DNA of 64,000 nucleotides, taken from positions 30,113 to 94,112 of IMG/VR virus record IMGVR_UViG_3300009502_000025. One strand, given 5' to 3'. Every line of letters starts with the position of its first letter. Within the stretch, counting starts at the first letter, position 1. The DNA is from a virus. The position numbers were made by a program, and so were the translations under genes. This document shows, piece after piece, positions 33,301 through 40,617 of the stretch. Below the pieces are notes generated by a model. It made no database searches and was not told the origin of the DNA. It saw only the letters and a list, made by a program, of their open reading frames with translations.

Positions 33301-36210
33301 ACTGGAGGAGCAAGCACCGCGTACCTGTTTAATACTAACGCCACGACAATCAATGCTTTCGGCGCAACCACGACTCTTCAAGCAGGTACATCTGCCCAAG
33401 GCTTCGGGTATACTGGAACAACGACAAACATAGCGAATTCCACAACTGCCCAAATAATCAATATTGGAACAGGTGCCACAACTTCTACATCTGTGAAAGA
33501 AATAAACATTGGCACTAACACCGGCGCCAATGCCTTTACGAATGTTACCATTGGAAGTTCCACCGGTACAACCACAATAACTTTTAACGGGCCTACTTCT
33601 TTCACTAACACAAATAGTATTTATATAATCAGCCCTGTAACAGGGGGCAATGGAGTCACAGGAGTTGCTAACTCTTTCGGTACCCTTCACATAACTCCTT
33701 ACGCCTACCTTAAGGTTATAAATAGCACAGGAACAAATACAAACGTCGCTAAGTTCAATCTATCTACCTTGCCAACTGATGGCTGGTCCATAGGAACTAC
33801 GGATAGTACGGGAACCAACGCAAGAACTTTATCCCTGACAACAGGACACATAGCTCTCACAGGCAACGCTTCTACGTTCATAACCTCAGCGACGGGAACA
33901 GTAGGTTCTATTACTACTCTCGACACTGCTATCTGGTCCGCTATAGTATCTGGCTTATCAAGCACAGCAGGAGTTGTCGTAGGATCTACTATTTCGGCAA
34001 CAACAGGAGCAGGAACCTTATACGGCGGCTCTCCTACCTCTGTAACGGTTATAAGTTTTACATCAAACACTATTACCTACAGAGTTGTCGGTGGCACTAT
34101 TCCTACAGCAGGTTCTGTAACTAATATTACTGTTTCTGGATCTACGCTAGTTCTTCCCACAGGATCATTGACTCTACCGGCTCTTGCTGCAATCGGAGAT
34201 ATCCCTTATGCTTCGTCAACAACTGTTCTAAGTAAAATAACTGCTGTCGCAGTTGGTAACGCCTTTATTTCCCGCGGAGTCGGCACTGTCCCTGCATGGA
34301 GTAAAATCGGTCTAGATACATCAGGAACAGAAAGCGTCAAGCATGTCGATGGAGTCTTGCAGATTGTAAATGGCGGCTTAGGATTATCCTCAACTGTAGC
34401 CAACACCGTTTATAAAACTAATGCAGGCAATACTGCTTTTGTAGCATCTAATATAACAGACGACGGCAATATACACTTCAATAGCGTTTCTCTAGATACT
34501 ATAAAGTCTGTGACGATTCCTTATGTTTCTGGTGTAACTAATCAAATCAATATTACCAACACGGACACCATTAATAACACCACTGCTATTAATATCAGTA
34601 AAACGAATTCGCCAGGTGGTGCGTACAATGTTTATGGTTTGCAGGTTGCTCTCAATACAACAGGCGGTACAAACGCTTACGGAACTTACTATAACGTCAT
34701 TGGTACAGTAACTAACAAGTATGCTATATACATTGCGGCAGGTTTAATCAATTCGGCTGACGCAACGGAAGCTAGTCAAGGCGCAGGATCGCTGATCCTA
34801 GCTGGCGGTATGTACATCGTTAAGAAAGCATATTGTGACGGCGGCGTATATCTACTAAACAATGCCGCGTACTACACAGCATTGGTTGGAGCCTCTGGAG
34901 CTTCCGGTCAATCTACAATAACTCTTAACGCCAATAGTGGAAGCAGAACAATTTCTCTATCAGGAAGCTTAACGGTAGGCACCGGCGGAATCACATTAAC
35001 TCCTAATGCGGCAGGGACCACATTAAGTATTACTAATACTGCGTTGACTTTCAATTCTACTTTAGGTAACACAGGAGTTCTCATTGCTTCTTCCGCAAAT
35101 ACTATAGACACAGAAGCTCAACTATCGATAACTCGAGGCGGAACAGGCACAAGCACTTTCACGGGAACCGGTAAAAATGTATTCGACAATGGCCCTATAT
35201 TGATTACTCCCACTCTCGGGGTTGCATCCGCAACCTCTATCAACGGATTAACTATATCATCATCTACAGGAACCTTGACGATAACAAATCTTAAAACACT
35301 CTCTGTAAGTAATACGCTTACTCTAGCTGGAACTGATGGTAAAGCAGCAACATTCAATGATAACTTTACCACAGGAACTTTAACTAGCGGCTATGTCATA
35401 TACGCTTCAGCAGCGAATACAATTGCATCGGAAGCGATTTTATCTACTTCTCGGGGTGGAACTGGAAACGGATTTACTAAATTCTCTGGTCCTGCGTCAG
35501 CAGAAAAAACAAAAACTTTGAGAGACGCCTCTGATACTATTCTTGAATTGGGAGGCTCTTATACCCCAACAGGAACTTGGAATTGGGGCAGTGCCACTAT
35601 TTCAAACCTAACAGCTAGTGCTGTCGGCGCGGCCAATATCACAGGAACAACCTTGTCCTCAACGGTTACGTCGTCTAGCTTGACGTCCTTTGGAGCTTCA
35701 ATTGCTCTAGGCACTCCAGCTTCGGGCACTCTAACTAACTGCTCATTCCCAACATTAAATCAAAGCACTACAGGTCAGGCAGGCAGCGTGGCTAATAACT
35801 TGAATTTTACCAATACCTTTTCCTCCGGAGGAACAACTGCTTACAATGGTGCTGCAGTTCGAACAATATATGTTCCAGGACAAAACTTAGAGACAGGGGC
35901 TACGGTGACATTCTCTACAGTTACCGCCGCTTCCTTCAACTCAACTTCCTTGAGGGCATTGAAGAAAAATATCAATGATTTTACTCAGTCCTCCTTAGAT
36001 ATTATTGACACAGTGAAGGTAGTGTCCTTCAATATGAAAGACGACGATGTCTATCACGTAGGCTTTATCGCTGACGATACACATGAGTACTTAGCAACTA
36101 GGGATCACAACAAGATGGATTTGGGAAACTCAGTAGGTTTGTTGATAAAAGGTATGCAAGAGCTTAGGGAAGAAAATAGAAAATTAAAGTCACTATTAGG
36201 AGTGGTGTAA
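30334..36210 (+). CDS. Giant tail fibre protein (1958 aa) with S74-type C-terminal domain
   Basis: The longest gene in the window. The N-terminus (MAYVPENQDVWLDTNRAHMR) is followed by short beta modules. One module of about 80 residues occurs twice (about 230-312 and 1183-1270; each has GTLYGGSPTSV). From about 850 the sequence becomes a long Thr/Ser/Gly/Asn shaft with hexapeptide-like repeats (ATTINI, STTLNL). It ends with a chaperone domain: STSLRALKKNINDF, VYHVGFIADD and a coiled coil. Ser and Lys of the S74 dyad are kept, but the domain is shorter than that of the neighbouring fibre. Confidence 0.82.
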   Translation: MAYVPENQDVWLDTNRAHMRYRLGSTNYGITPNVWYTVCSKAGSSVAAGDILSVIDQGWATSLGSSTYAGQVLQTDNTVIGATIGVALHAATAGQPVEVQTSGMYTWPSGKDTDLGTSDIGKVVYVLNNTSTTSTILGLTTDRNIAGAVGAPIILGKIIACTPSMAGPLTIILDPTGDSRAASSLSQAIYIAGEAITITAAQGFPVVSEDATDGKIYVADRRKSPMSFFVSATGTVGTISGGGPWTATVSGLTNVTNISIGATLSATAGVGTLYGGSPTSVAVTGFTSTSITYQVTGGTTPTAGSITNLTATDYKNRHRVVGFCIANSTVPQTTYPITITAGQQVVVERLGPITLGTGITLTSGKQLYVDTLGAVVQDDSTFSATDWRLIVGIATSPLGTATTNPGTALVQIAPPATPLPDAVPVGTVQAIGNYGWAYDYGFYPCITNGSGGLVVTGSGANQAGQLSAYNPATVVTAPTSNPAANGTFDFTTLYQAINTTYGGYTVWYVAGAGTASGTVKINGVTYTMAGTENSTSLVAARIQSQMASTQAGYVCYNPSTFYVAISNDSSHAPPLIDASGLVNYTVNATTASTNGGANAGVSNICSTFSLPSLYTVNPHIQIKYKNWQYLPLSNGAQLIKTTPVDWTPWSSNPGLNWTNTSLQNILTNTTWANTPPNGIEDLVFSLYVRSNATPSKVWKIEPLPSSHYSGGETLYGYQCYIDTSTQYLYINFMPGGLAIFDTPGSGPTVIPTNSTWSWKFVVQKTDRFNRFIDYSSDDKNLQAWKVLYGDSSSYSINYDPLTAVTAGRFNRQVSTAPLIGNTTRLNYEGDLYVTDLVVTNNVTNTGVANVSGKADGSGYNRIRGSLNLRNTADGADVIYTDNTGNLTMVGTLTVGASGNSYIRTAQAAGSLFDTVATTINIGGVVASTTLNLLGSTATGVVNVNSTLDASSTIAAGFVVKGGVGVAGKMYVGTGTGVLYVGATAGTIDTTGGASTAYLFNTNATTINAFGATTTLQAGTSAQGFGYTGTTTNIANSTTAQIINIGTGATTSTSVKEINIGTNTGANAFTNVTIGSSTGTTTITFNGPTSFTNTNSIYIISPVTGGNGVTGVANSFGTLHITPYAYLKVINSTGTNTNVAKFNLSTLPTDGWSIGTTDSTGTNARTLSLTTGHIALTGNASTFITSATGTVGSITTLDTAIWSAIVSGLSSTAGVVVGSTISATTGAGTLYGGSPTSVTVISFTSNTITYRVVGGTIPTAGSVTNITVSGSTLVLPTGSLTLPALAAIGDIPYASSTTVLSKITAVAVGNAFISRGVGTVPAWSKIGLDTSGTESVKHVDGVLQIVNGGLGLSSTVANTVYKTNAGNTAFVASNITDDGNIHFNSVSLDTIKSVTIPYVSGVTNQINITNTDTINNTTAINISKTNSPGGAYNVYGLQVALNTTGGTNAYGTYYNVIGTVTNKYAIYIAAGLINSADATEASQGAGSLILAGGMYIVKKAYCDGGVYLLNNAAYYTALVGASGASGQSTITLNANSGSRTISLSGSLTVGTGGITLTPNAAGTTLSITNTALTFNSTLGNTGVLIASSANTIDTEAQLSITRGGTGTSTFTGTGKNVFDNGPILITPTLGVASATSINGLTISSSTGTLTITNLKTLSVSNTLTLAGTDGKAATFNDNFTTGTLTSGYVIYASAANTIASEAILSTSRGGTGNGFTKFSGPASAEKTKTLRDASDTILELGGSYTPTGTWNWGSATISNLTASAVGAANITGTTLSSTVTSSSLTSFGASIALGTPASGTLTNCSFPTLNQSTTGQAGSVANNLNFTNTFSSGGTTAYNGAAVRTIYVPGQNLETGATVTFSTVTAASFNSTSLRALKKNINDFTQSSLDIIDTVKVVSFNMKDDDVYHVGFIADDTHEYLATRDHNKMDLGNSVGLLIKGMQELREENRKLKSLLGVV

Positions 36211-37335
36211 ATGTCAGAAGGATTTAAGACATATATATCAGGTTCTTACTGGGTATTAAGTACAGTATTTGAGCCTAAGAATGCAGACGCCACTACACCA
36301 AACTCCACTATTGGTAATCATTTTATGGATGGAGGATCCCCTATATACAACCTCTATTTAGCAAGGAATACAGCATCAGTAGGCGATAGTGTGGGTCTGG
36401 TTCAAGCAGCTAATGTAGGGTTCACTTATCAAGGCACTGATATTTCCGCTTATTTTCAAAAAGTGGGGTATGGCCCCGGAACCACCATTGTTCATCAAGC
36501 TACCTCTGCTGGTTCCACCGTCTATTCCTGTCCCGGGCCCGGGCCCGGAACAAATAAAAAAGTTCGCCATGCCTTTTTCATTGCGGGTGGAGGAGGTGGA
36601 GGTGGGGCAGGTGGTGATAATGCTGGAACCTATGGAGGTGGAGGTGGAGGTGGAGGTGGGGCTGCGGGATATTATAATTCTGGTGTAGTTGACTTACCCA
36701 GCGGTAGTATTAGTATTACTGTAGGTGCTGCCGGTACTGGGGGGACCACGCCCTCAGCAACGGGGGTAGCTGGGGGGTATTCAGCTATAGAAGGATACTA
36801 TAATGTAAATGGGGGAACTGGAGGCGTGGGAGGCTATAGTGGACTTCCGGGTAGTGGGGGATATGGTGGAGTTGGAGGGTTTGGTGGTGGTCTAGGAAAT
36901 TACATTGCATATGATACCTCACAATCTAGGGCTGTTCAAGGACAACCATCCTCTACAACTAATACAGCAACAATAACTGTAAGGAACTCAGCTACCATTA
37001 CCAATACCTCTGGGGTTGGAGGACTTGGAGGCCAGAATGGAAGAGGAACCATTGTTATAATACAAGAGTCTGAGGCTTATAGAACTCCGGGGGGAGGAGG
37101 GGGGGGAGGAGGGGGAGGATGCCTTGTTGGCTCAAACTCTGGTGGTGCTGGTGGGGCTGGGGGTAATGATAGATTTAATGGGCCGTGGGGGTCATCCACA
37201 GGAGGAGCAGGAGGTACACCTACTAACTTTGGAGGAGGTGGAGGAGGTGGAGGGGGTGCAGGAGATGATCCTTCTCGTCGATATGGTGGTAATGGCGGGA
37301 ATGGATATTGTGGATGTGTATACATATATTACTAA
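36211..37335 (+). CDS. Glycine-rich tail fibre tip / adhesin
   Basis: 374 aa beginning right after the fibre stop, with AGGAG before ATG. The N-terminal 100 residues look like an attachment domain. From about 125 to the end there are several poly-Gly blocks (GGGGGGGAGG and similar) alternating with short polar loops. Such Gly-rich tips, like T2/T6 gp38, form polyglycine-II sandwiches whose loops bind the receptor. Position behind the long fibre fits. The GC palindrome at 36533-36549 encodes CPGPGPG. Confidence 0.75.
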   Translation: MSEGFKTYISGSYWVLSTVFEPKNADATTPNSTIGNHFMDGGSPIYNLYLARNTASVGDSVGLVQAANVGFTYQGTDISAYFQKVGYGPGTTIVHQATSAGSTVYSCPGPGPGTNKKVRHAFFIAGGGGGGGAGGDNAGTYGGGGGGGGGAAGYYNSGVVDLPSGSISITVGAAGTGGTTPSATGVAGGYSAIEGYYNVNGGTGGVGGYSGLPGSGGYGGVGGFGGGLGNYIAYDTSQSRAVQGQPSSTTNTATITVRNSATITNTSGVGGLGGQNGRGTIVIIQESEAYRTPGGGGGGGGGGCLVGSNSGGAGGAGGNDRFNGPWGSSTGGAGGTPTNFGGGGGGGGGAGDDPSRRYGGNGGNGYCGCVYIYY

Positions 37336-37338
37336 CTA
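37331..37338 (+). promoter_or_regulatory. ACTAACTA motif upstream of the 37357 gene
   Basis: One-base variant of the late motif, overlapping the adhesin stop; TAGGAGAG and TTG 37357 follow. Confidence 0.4.
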
Positions 37339-37356
37339 AAAATAGGAGAGAATAAA

Positions 37357-37770
37357 TTGGCATTATTGGCGTATAGTTTTGATACAGGCTATGCAGAAAA
37401 ACTTGATAATATCTATCTAAAGATAGTTAATATCTCTTTTAACTCATATAATACCCAAGTTCTTATTGATATGCAAGCTTGGCTAACTAAAGAATCTAGA
37501 GAACAGGCTAAAAAAGTTGATGAAATAGAACTAAGATTAAAGTTAGGAAAAAAAGAAAATCAGACAGACGAAGAATGGATAGAATTTGAGAACAATGCAA
37601 AGATAATGTATAGGCCTCAACCACTAGCTACTTGGCAGACGGGGTGTAGAGCGGTAGATATAGATGTACACTCTATTGATTTACTTGATCCTAACAGTAT
37701 GTTAAGTTCTGCTTATCAATATTTAAAAGATAATTTCAAACCTGAGATACATAATTTTAAGGATGTTTAA
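37357..37770 (+). CDS. Hypothetical protein in the fibre cluster
   Basis: 137 aa with TTG start eight bases after AGGAGAG. Helical with a charged middle (KESREQAKKVDEIELRLKLG). AT-rich codon use shared with the next gene and different from the fibre genes, so the pair was probably acquired together. It could be a fibre assembly chaperone by position, but no family is recognised. Confidence 0.6.
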   Translation: MALLAYSFDTGYAEKLDNIYLKIVNISFNSYNTQVLIDMQAWLTKESREQAKKVDEIELRLKLGKKENQTDEEWIEFENNAKIMYRPQPLATWQTGCRAVDIDVHSIDLLDPNSMLSSAYQYLKDNFKPEIHNFKDV

Positions 37771-38492
37771 TGTCTATTTCCATTATAATTCCCTGTTATA
37801 ATCAAAGTGAGTTTTTATTAGAAGCAATAAATAGTTGTATTAATCAATCTAAGAAAGCTGATGAAATCATTGTTTTATTAATGGACAAAAGAAGTTGGGA
37901 ATTAAAGGAATATCTGGAATCACTTAACATAATATGTATAGTAAGCCCTCAATTATCTCTTACTAAGGCAAGAAATATGCTTATTGCAAATACAAAATCT
38001 ACATATATCATACCATTAGATGCTGATGATTATCTTCCTTTGAATTTCATTGAGGAGACATCTAAAATAGATAGTGACATTGTCTATGTGGATAGCAGGG
38101 TGCTAGGTAATGGTATGGATATAATCACTAGGACTCCTGATATTGTTCAAAAAAGGCATTTTACTTCAAAGCATCCATTAATACGAACTACAGCACTTTT
38201 TAAGAAAACTGTATGGTTTGATATCGGTGGTTATAATGAAGATTTTACTTATGGACACGAATGCTGGGAATTTTGGTATAGAGCATTTTTTCTAGGAAAA
38301 TCTTTTAAAAAATGCCATACTACTTATTATATATATAAACAATATCCTACTAACGGAAGAGCTTATATCGCTCGTGATAATTTTCAGATAATAAGAAAAC
38401 AATTAAAAGAATTGTATCCCGGAGATTTTGAAGTGATCAGCCGTAGAAATATCCCACCAAAAGAAAGAAAGAATTTCGCGAATCTAAAGTAA
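37770..38492 (+). CDS. Family 2 glycosyltransferase
   Basis: 240 aa. The GT-A fold is clear: SIIIPCYNQSEFLLEAINSC at the N-terminus, LTKARNMLIAN, and the metal-binding DADDYLP (the D-x-D motif) at about 92-98, then GGYNEDFTYGHECWEFWYRA, the usual acceptor-site stretch. It transfers a sugar from a nucleotide sugar. In a fibre operon it may glycosylate the adhesin or alter host surface sugars. AT-rich, suggesting recent transfer. Confidence 0.88.
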   Translation: MSISIIIPCYNQSEFLLEAINSCINQSKKADEIIVLLMDKRSWELKEYLESLNIICIVSPQLSLTKARNMLIANTKSTYIIPLDADDYLPLNFIEETSKIDSDIVYVDSRVLGNGMDIITRTPDIVQKRHFTSKHPLIRTTALFKKTVWFDIGGYNEDFTYGHECWEFWYRAFFLGKSFKKCHTTYYIYKQYPTNGRAYIARDNFQIIRKQLKELYPGDFEVISRRNIPPKERKNFANLK

Positions 38493-38506
38493 GCAGTATA
38501 CATAGG

Positions 38507-38513
38507 ACTAATT
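38507..38513 (+). promoter_or_regulatory. ACTAATT motif upstream of the membrane protein gene
   Basis: ACTAATTTCTAAT, then AGAGAGG, then TTG 38536. Confidence 0.45.
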
Positions 38514-38535
38514 TCTAATAGAGAGGAATACTCCA

Positions 38536-39234
38536 TTGGATTTTATAGGCCTCACCTTTTTTATACCTTCCACCTTGTTAGTTATATGGGGAACCTTTAT
38601 AGCTACCAAGTATTACCTGTCGGAGAAGACGCGATTTGAAGACTATTATCTTCTCCTGGCGATAGCGAGTTTTTTTGGCAAATTTTTACTGCAATCTTTC
38701 ATCCTAGTAACTAATAATTTAAGTCCCAGCCTCGTTTTCATGGTCCAGGCTTTACAAACTTGGACCTATTGGTTTTTGTTGATCTTCCTATTCAAAAGAA
38801 ATTTTTTCGAAGCCAAATTAAAAAGAGTCTTATGGATTCTTTTGACCTTGATTATAGTGATAGGTAGCACCATCCTCATAGCCAGCAGTTCTTTCCAAAT
38901 AGATCCCGTCGTATACGTAGCGAAGTATCCAACTCTAATGAAGATGGACTATCTCTTAGATGATAGCTTTGTTAATACAACTCAGTACTTAAGAGTATTC
39001 ATGCTAGGCCTTTGCGTGTGGTTCTCTTGGAGACTACTGAAAAAGCCATCCTGGATGTTTTTCGGCGCCTCCTTTCTTTTTCTAGTTGAACTTTTTACAT
39101 TCTATAATAATCTACCCTGGAAATTTCTTCCTTCATGCTTTATATTCAGAATAATCCAAGTATTTGAATTAATTTCTATCATATGCATATCTTTAGATAT
39201 GAAGTTATATTTTGGTAAAAGAGATTCTAAATGA
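38536..39234 (+). CDS. Polytopic membrane protein
   Basis: 232 aa, TTG start nine bases after GAGAGG. About six to seven hydrophobic segments are visible (residues near 4-24, 38-57, 67-85, 97-117, 150-165, 171-190, 200-218), with basic cytoplasmic loops. No enzyme motif. It overlaps the next gene by four bases and heads a three-gene membrane cluster that could be a lysis or host-envelope module. Confidence 0.65.
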   Translation: MDFIGLTFFIPSTLLVIWGTFIATKYYLSEKTRFEDYYLLLAIASFFGKFLLQSFILVTNNLSPSLVFMVQALQTWTYWFLLIFLFKRNFFEAKLKRVLWILLTLIIVIGSTILIASSSFQIDPVVYVAKYPTLMKMDYLLDDSFVNTTQYLRVFMLGLCVWFSWRLLKKPSWMFFGASFLFLVELFTFYNNLPWKFLPSCFIFRIIQVFELISIICISLDMKLYFGKRDSK

Positions 39235-40259
39235 CTGAAGCTCCTGCTAGTGCAGTAACGCCTGCTGTCGTGTCTTTATTACACGACATAATCAGCAAAC
39301 CTTTTTGGGAATCCGCTGTGCTGATAGTCCTAGCAGGTCTTGTGACATTTTTTGTTGTAGGCGGTCTTGCGTTCGCCCTATCGCGAATTCGAGGGGAGGT
39401 AGATATAGATTTCTTATCTTTGTTCCGTATAGGTAAGAAAAGAGAAGAACTAACTTCTAGAAATGATATCAATATCGTAGTAAATAATACCCCACCCTCA
39501 ACTTCCGCTGAATTCGTTAAAGAGGAGAATAAGCTTTTGAATGAAATGATAGGGGCAGAAGACATGGTTGAAAAAGATGAGATTATCGCGGAGAAAACTC
39601 CTGGTGATCCCGATAACGTCTTGCTTATGGTTATTAGCAAGAGCGTTAGATTCGGATCGGATATCTCCAAATACAAAGAAGTGTACTTAATAAAATCTCA
39701 GATGGCTGCTGCGGAGTTGAGGTCGAATATTATTGAAAATATTCTTATAAAAGATTACATGGAGGTAATATATAAGAAAAATTCAAAAATCAACATTCAA
39801 GATGACCAGTCCTATCGAATCTTTGAAGAGATAGTCCATAACCAGGCCCATAGAAATATCTTAGCAGTCTTGCGTAGATTGTTCAAAGACAATCATTTAA
39901 CTCAATACGACGAAGAAGGCTTCAATGAGTACTCAAGTGTACAATGCGAAAGAATAATAACGCAAATGAAGTTATCTATAAATGGGTCTATTCCTAGTTT
40001 TCTTGATCCGGGTCGAGAAGCAGTAAATATAATCCTTGATCGCTCGAATCAAGCGCTCTTAGAAACCTTCAAAGATATTTTTTCTGAAGCCCGTGTTTTA
40101 GCTTTCAGAACAGAGTCAGTTATACGTAAAAAAGAAAAAGACTTCGACGATGAGATAAAGAAGCTCACGGGAATTTCAGAAGCTCATAAAAGGGCTGATA
40201 TCGCTTCTGAAGATCCCTATGCTATAAACTATAAAACAAGGGAATTAAAATATGAGTGA
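39231..40259 (+). CDS. Single-pass membrane protein with large cytoplasmic domain
   Basis: 342 aa. One transmembrane helix near residues 28-52 (SAVLIVLAGLVTFFVVGGLA), then a basic stop-transfer stretch (GKKREELTSR) and a soluble helical domain of about 270 residues. No recognised domain. It overlaps the holin-like gene by eight bases, so the two are co-translated. It may be a spanin-unlike lysis regulator or a virion membrane anchor. Confidence 0.6.
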   Translation: MTEAPASAVTPAVVSLLHDIISKPFWESAVLIVLAGLVTFFVVGGLAFALSRIRGEVDIDFLSLFRIGKKREELTSRNDINIVVNNTPPSTSAEFVKEENKLLNEMIGAEDMVEKDEIIAEKTPGDPDNVLLMVISKSVRFGSDISKYKEVYLIKSQMAAAELRSNIIENILIKDYMEVIYKKNSKINIQDDQSYRIFEEIVHNQAHRNILAVLRRLFKDNHLTQYDEEGFNEYSSVQCERIITQMKLSINGSIPSFLDPGREAVNIILDRSNQALLETFKDIFSEARVLAFRTESVIRKKEKDFDDEIKKLTGISEAHKRADIASEDPYAINYKTRELKYE

Positions 40260-40548
40260 TACTACTGTAGTAAATACAAGCGTTACTGTAAATACAAAGC
40301 CTTTGGGATTCTTTAGAGACCCCTCAGGAGACTTGAGTTCAGGAAGGCTTGTAAAGATAGGCTCTTTTTTCGCAGCCATTGTTATTGGCTTAGCAGGATT
40401 AGGTGTATTAAGTTACGCCGCAATCTATCCTGCGGCAACAGTTAACGCAGCCTTGACACCACTTTCCAGCTACTGCTTAGGAATTGCTGGAATGTTTTTA
40501 GGCGTCGCCGGCGGATCTGAGATCGTACAGAAAGTTACTAAAAGTTAA
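40252..40548 (+). CDS. Small membrane protein, holin candidate
   Basis: 98 aa with two transmembrane segments (about 38-58, FFAAIVIGLAGLGVLSYAAI; about 70-88, YCLGIAGMFLGVAGG) and short polar ends. Size and topology fit a class II-like holin that would let the amidase (60185) reach peptidoglycan. The N-terminal FFRDPSGDLSSGR is typical of small phage membrane proteins of unknown role. Holin is an inference from size and neighbours. Confidence 0.5.
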   Translation: MSDTTVVNTSVTVNTKPLGFFRDPSGDLSSGRLVKIGSFFAAIVIGLAGLGVLSYAAIYPAATVNAALTPLSSYCLGIAGMFLGVAGGSEIVQKVTKS

Positions 40549-40567
40549 GTCCCACTGGAGGACACAC

Positions 40568-40575
40568 ACTAATTA
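40568..40575 (+). promoter_or_regulatory. ACTAATTA motif upstream of the 40618 structural gene
   Basis: Exact motif 42 bases before ATG 40618, which has a strong AAAGGAG ribosome site. Confidence 0.5.
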
Positions 40576-40617
40576 TAGAGTTAGGAGCCTCATAGAGGTA
40601 AATACAAAGGAGATCAT

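Noticed and set aside
33048-35372. Several minus-strand open frames under the giant fibre gene
   Set aside because: They are shadows of the repetitive Thr/Ser/Gly fibre codons; none has a ribosome site or natural protein composition.
37077-37325. Poly-Pro open frame on the minus strand
   Set aside because: It is the complement of the poly-Gly codons of the adhesin.
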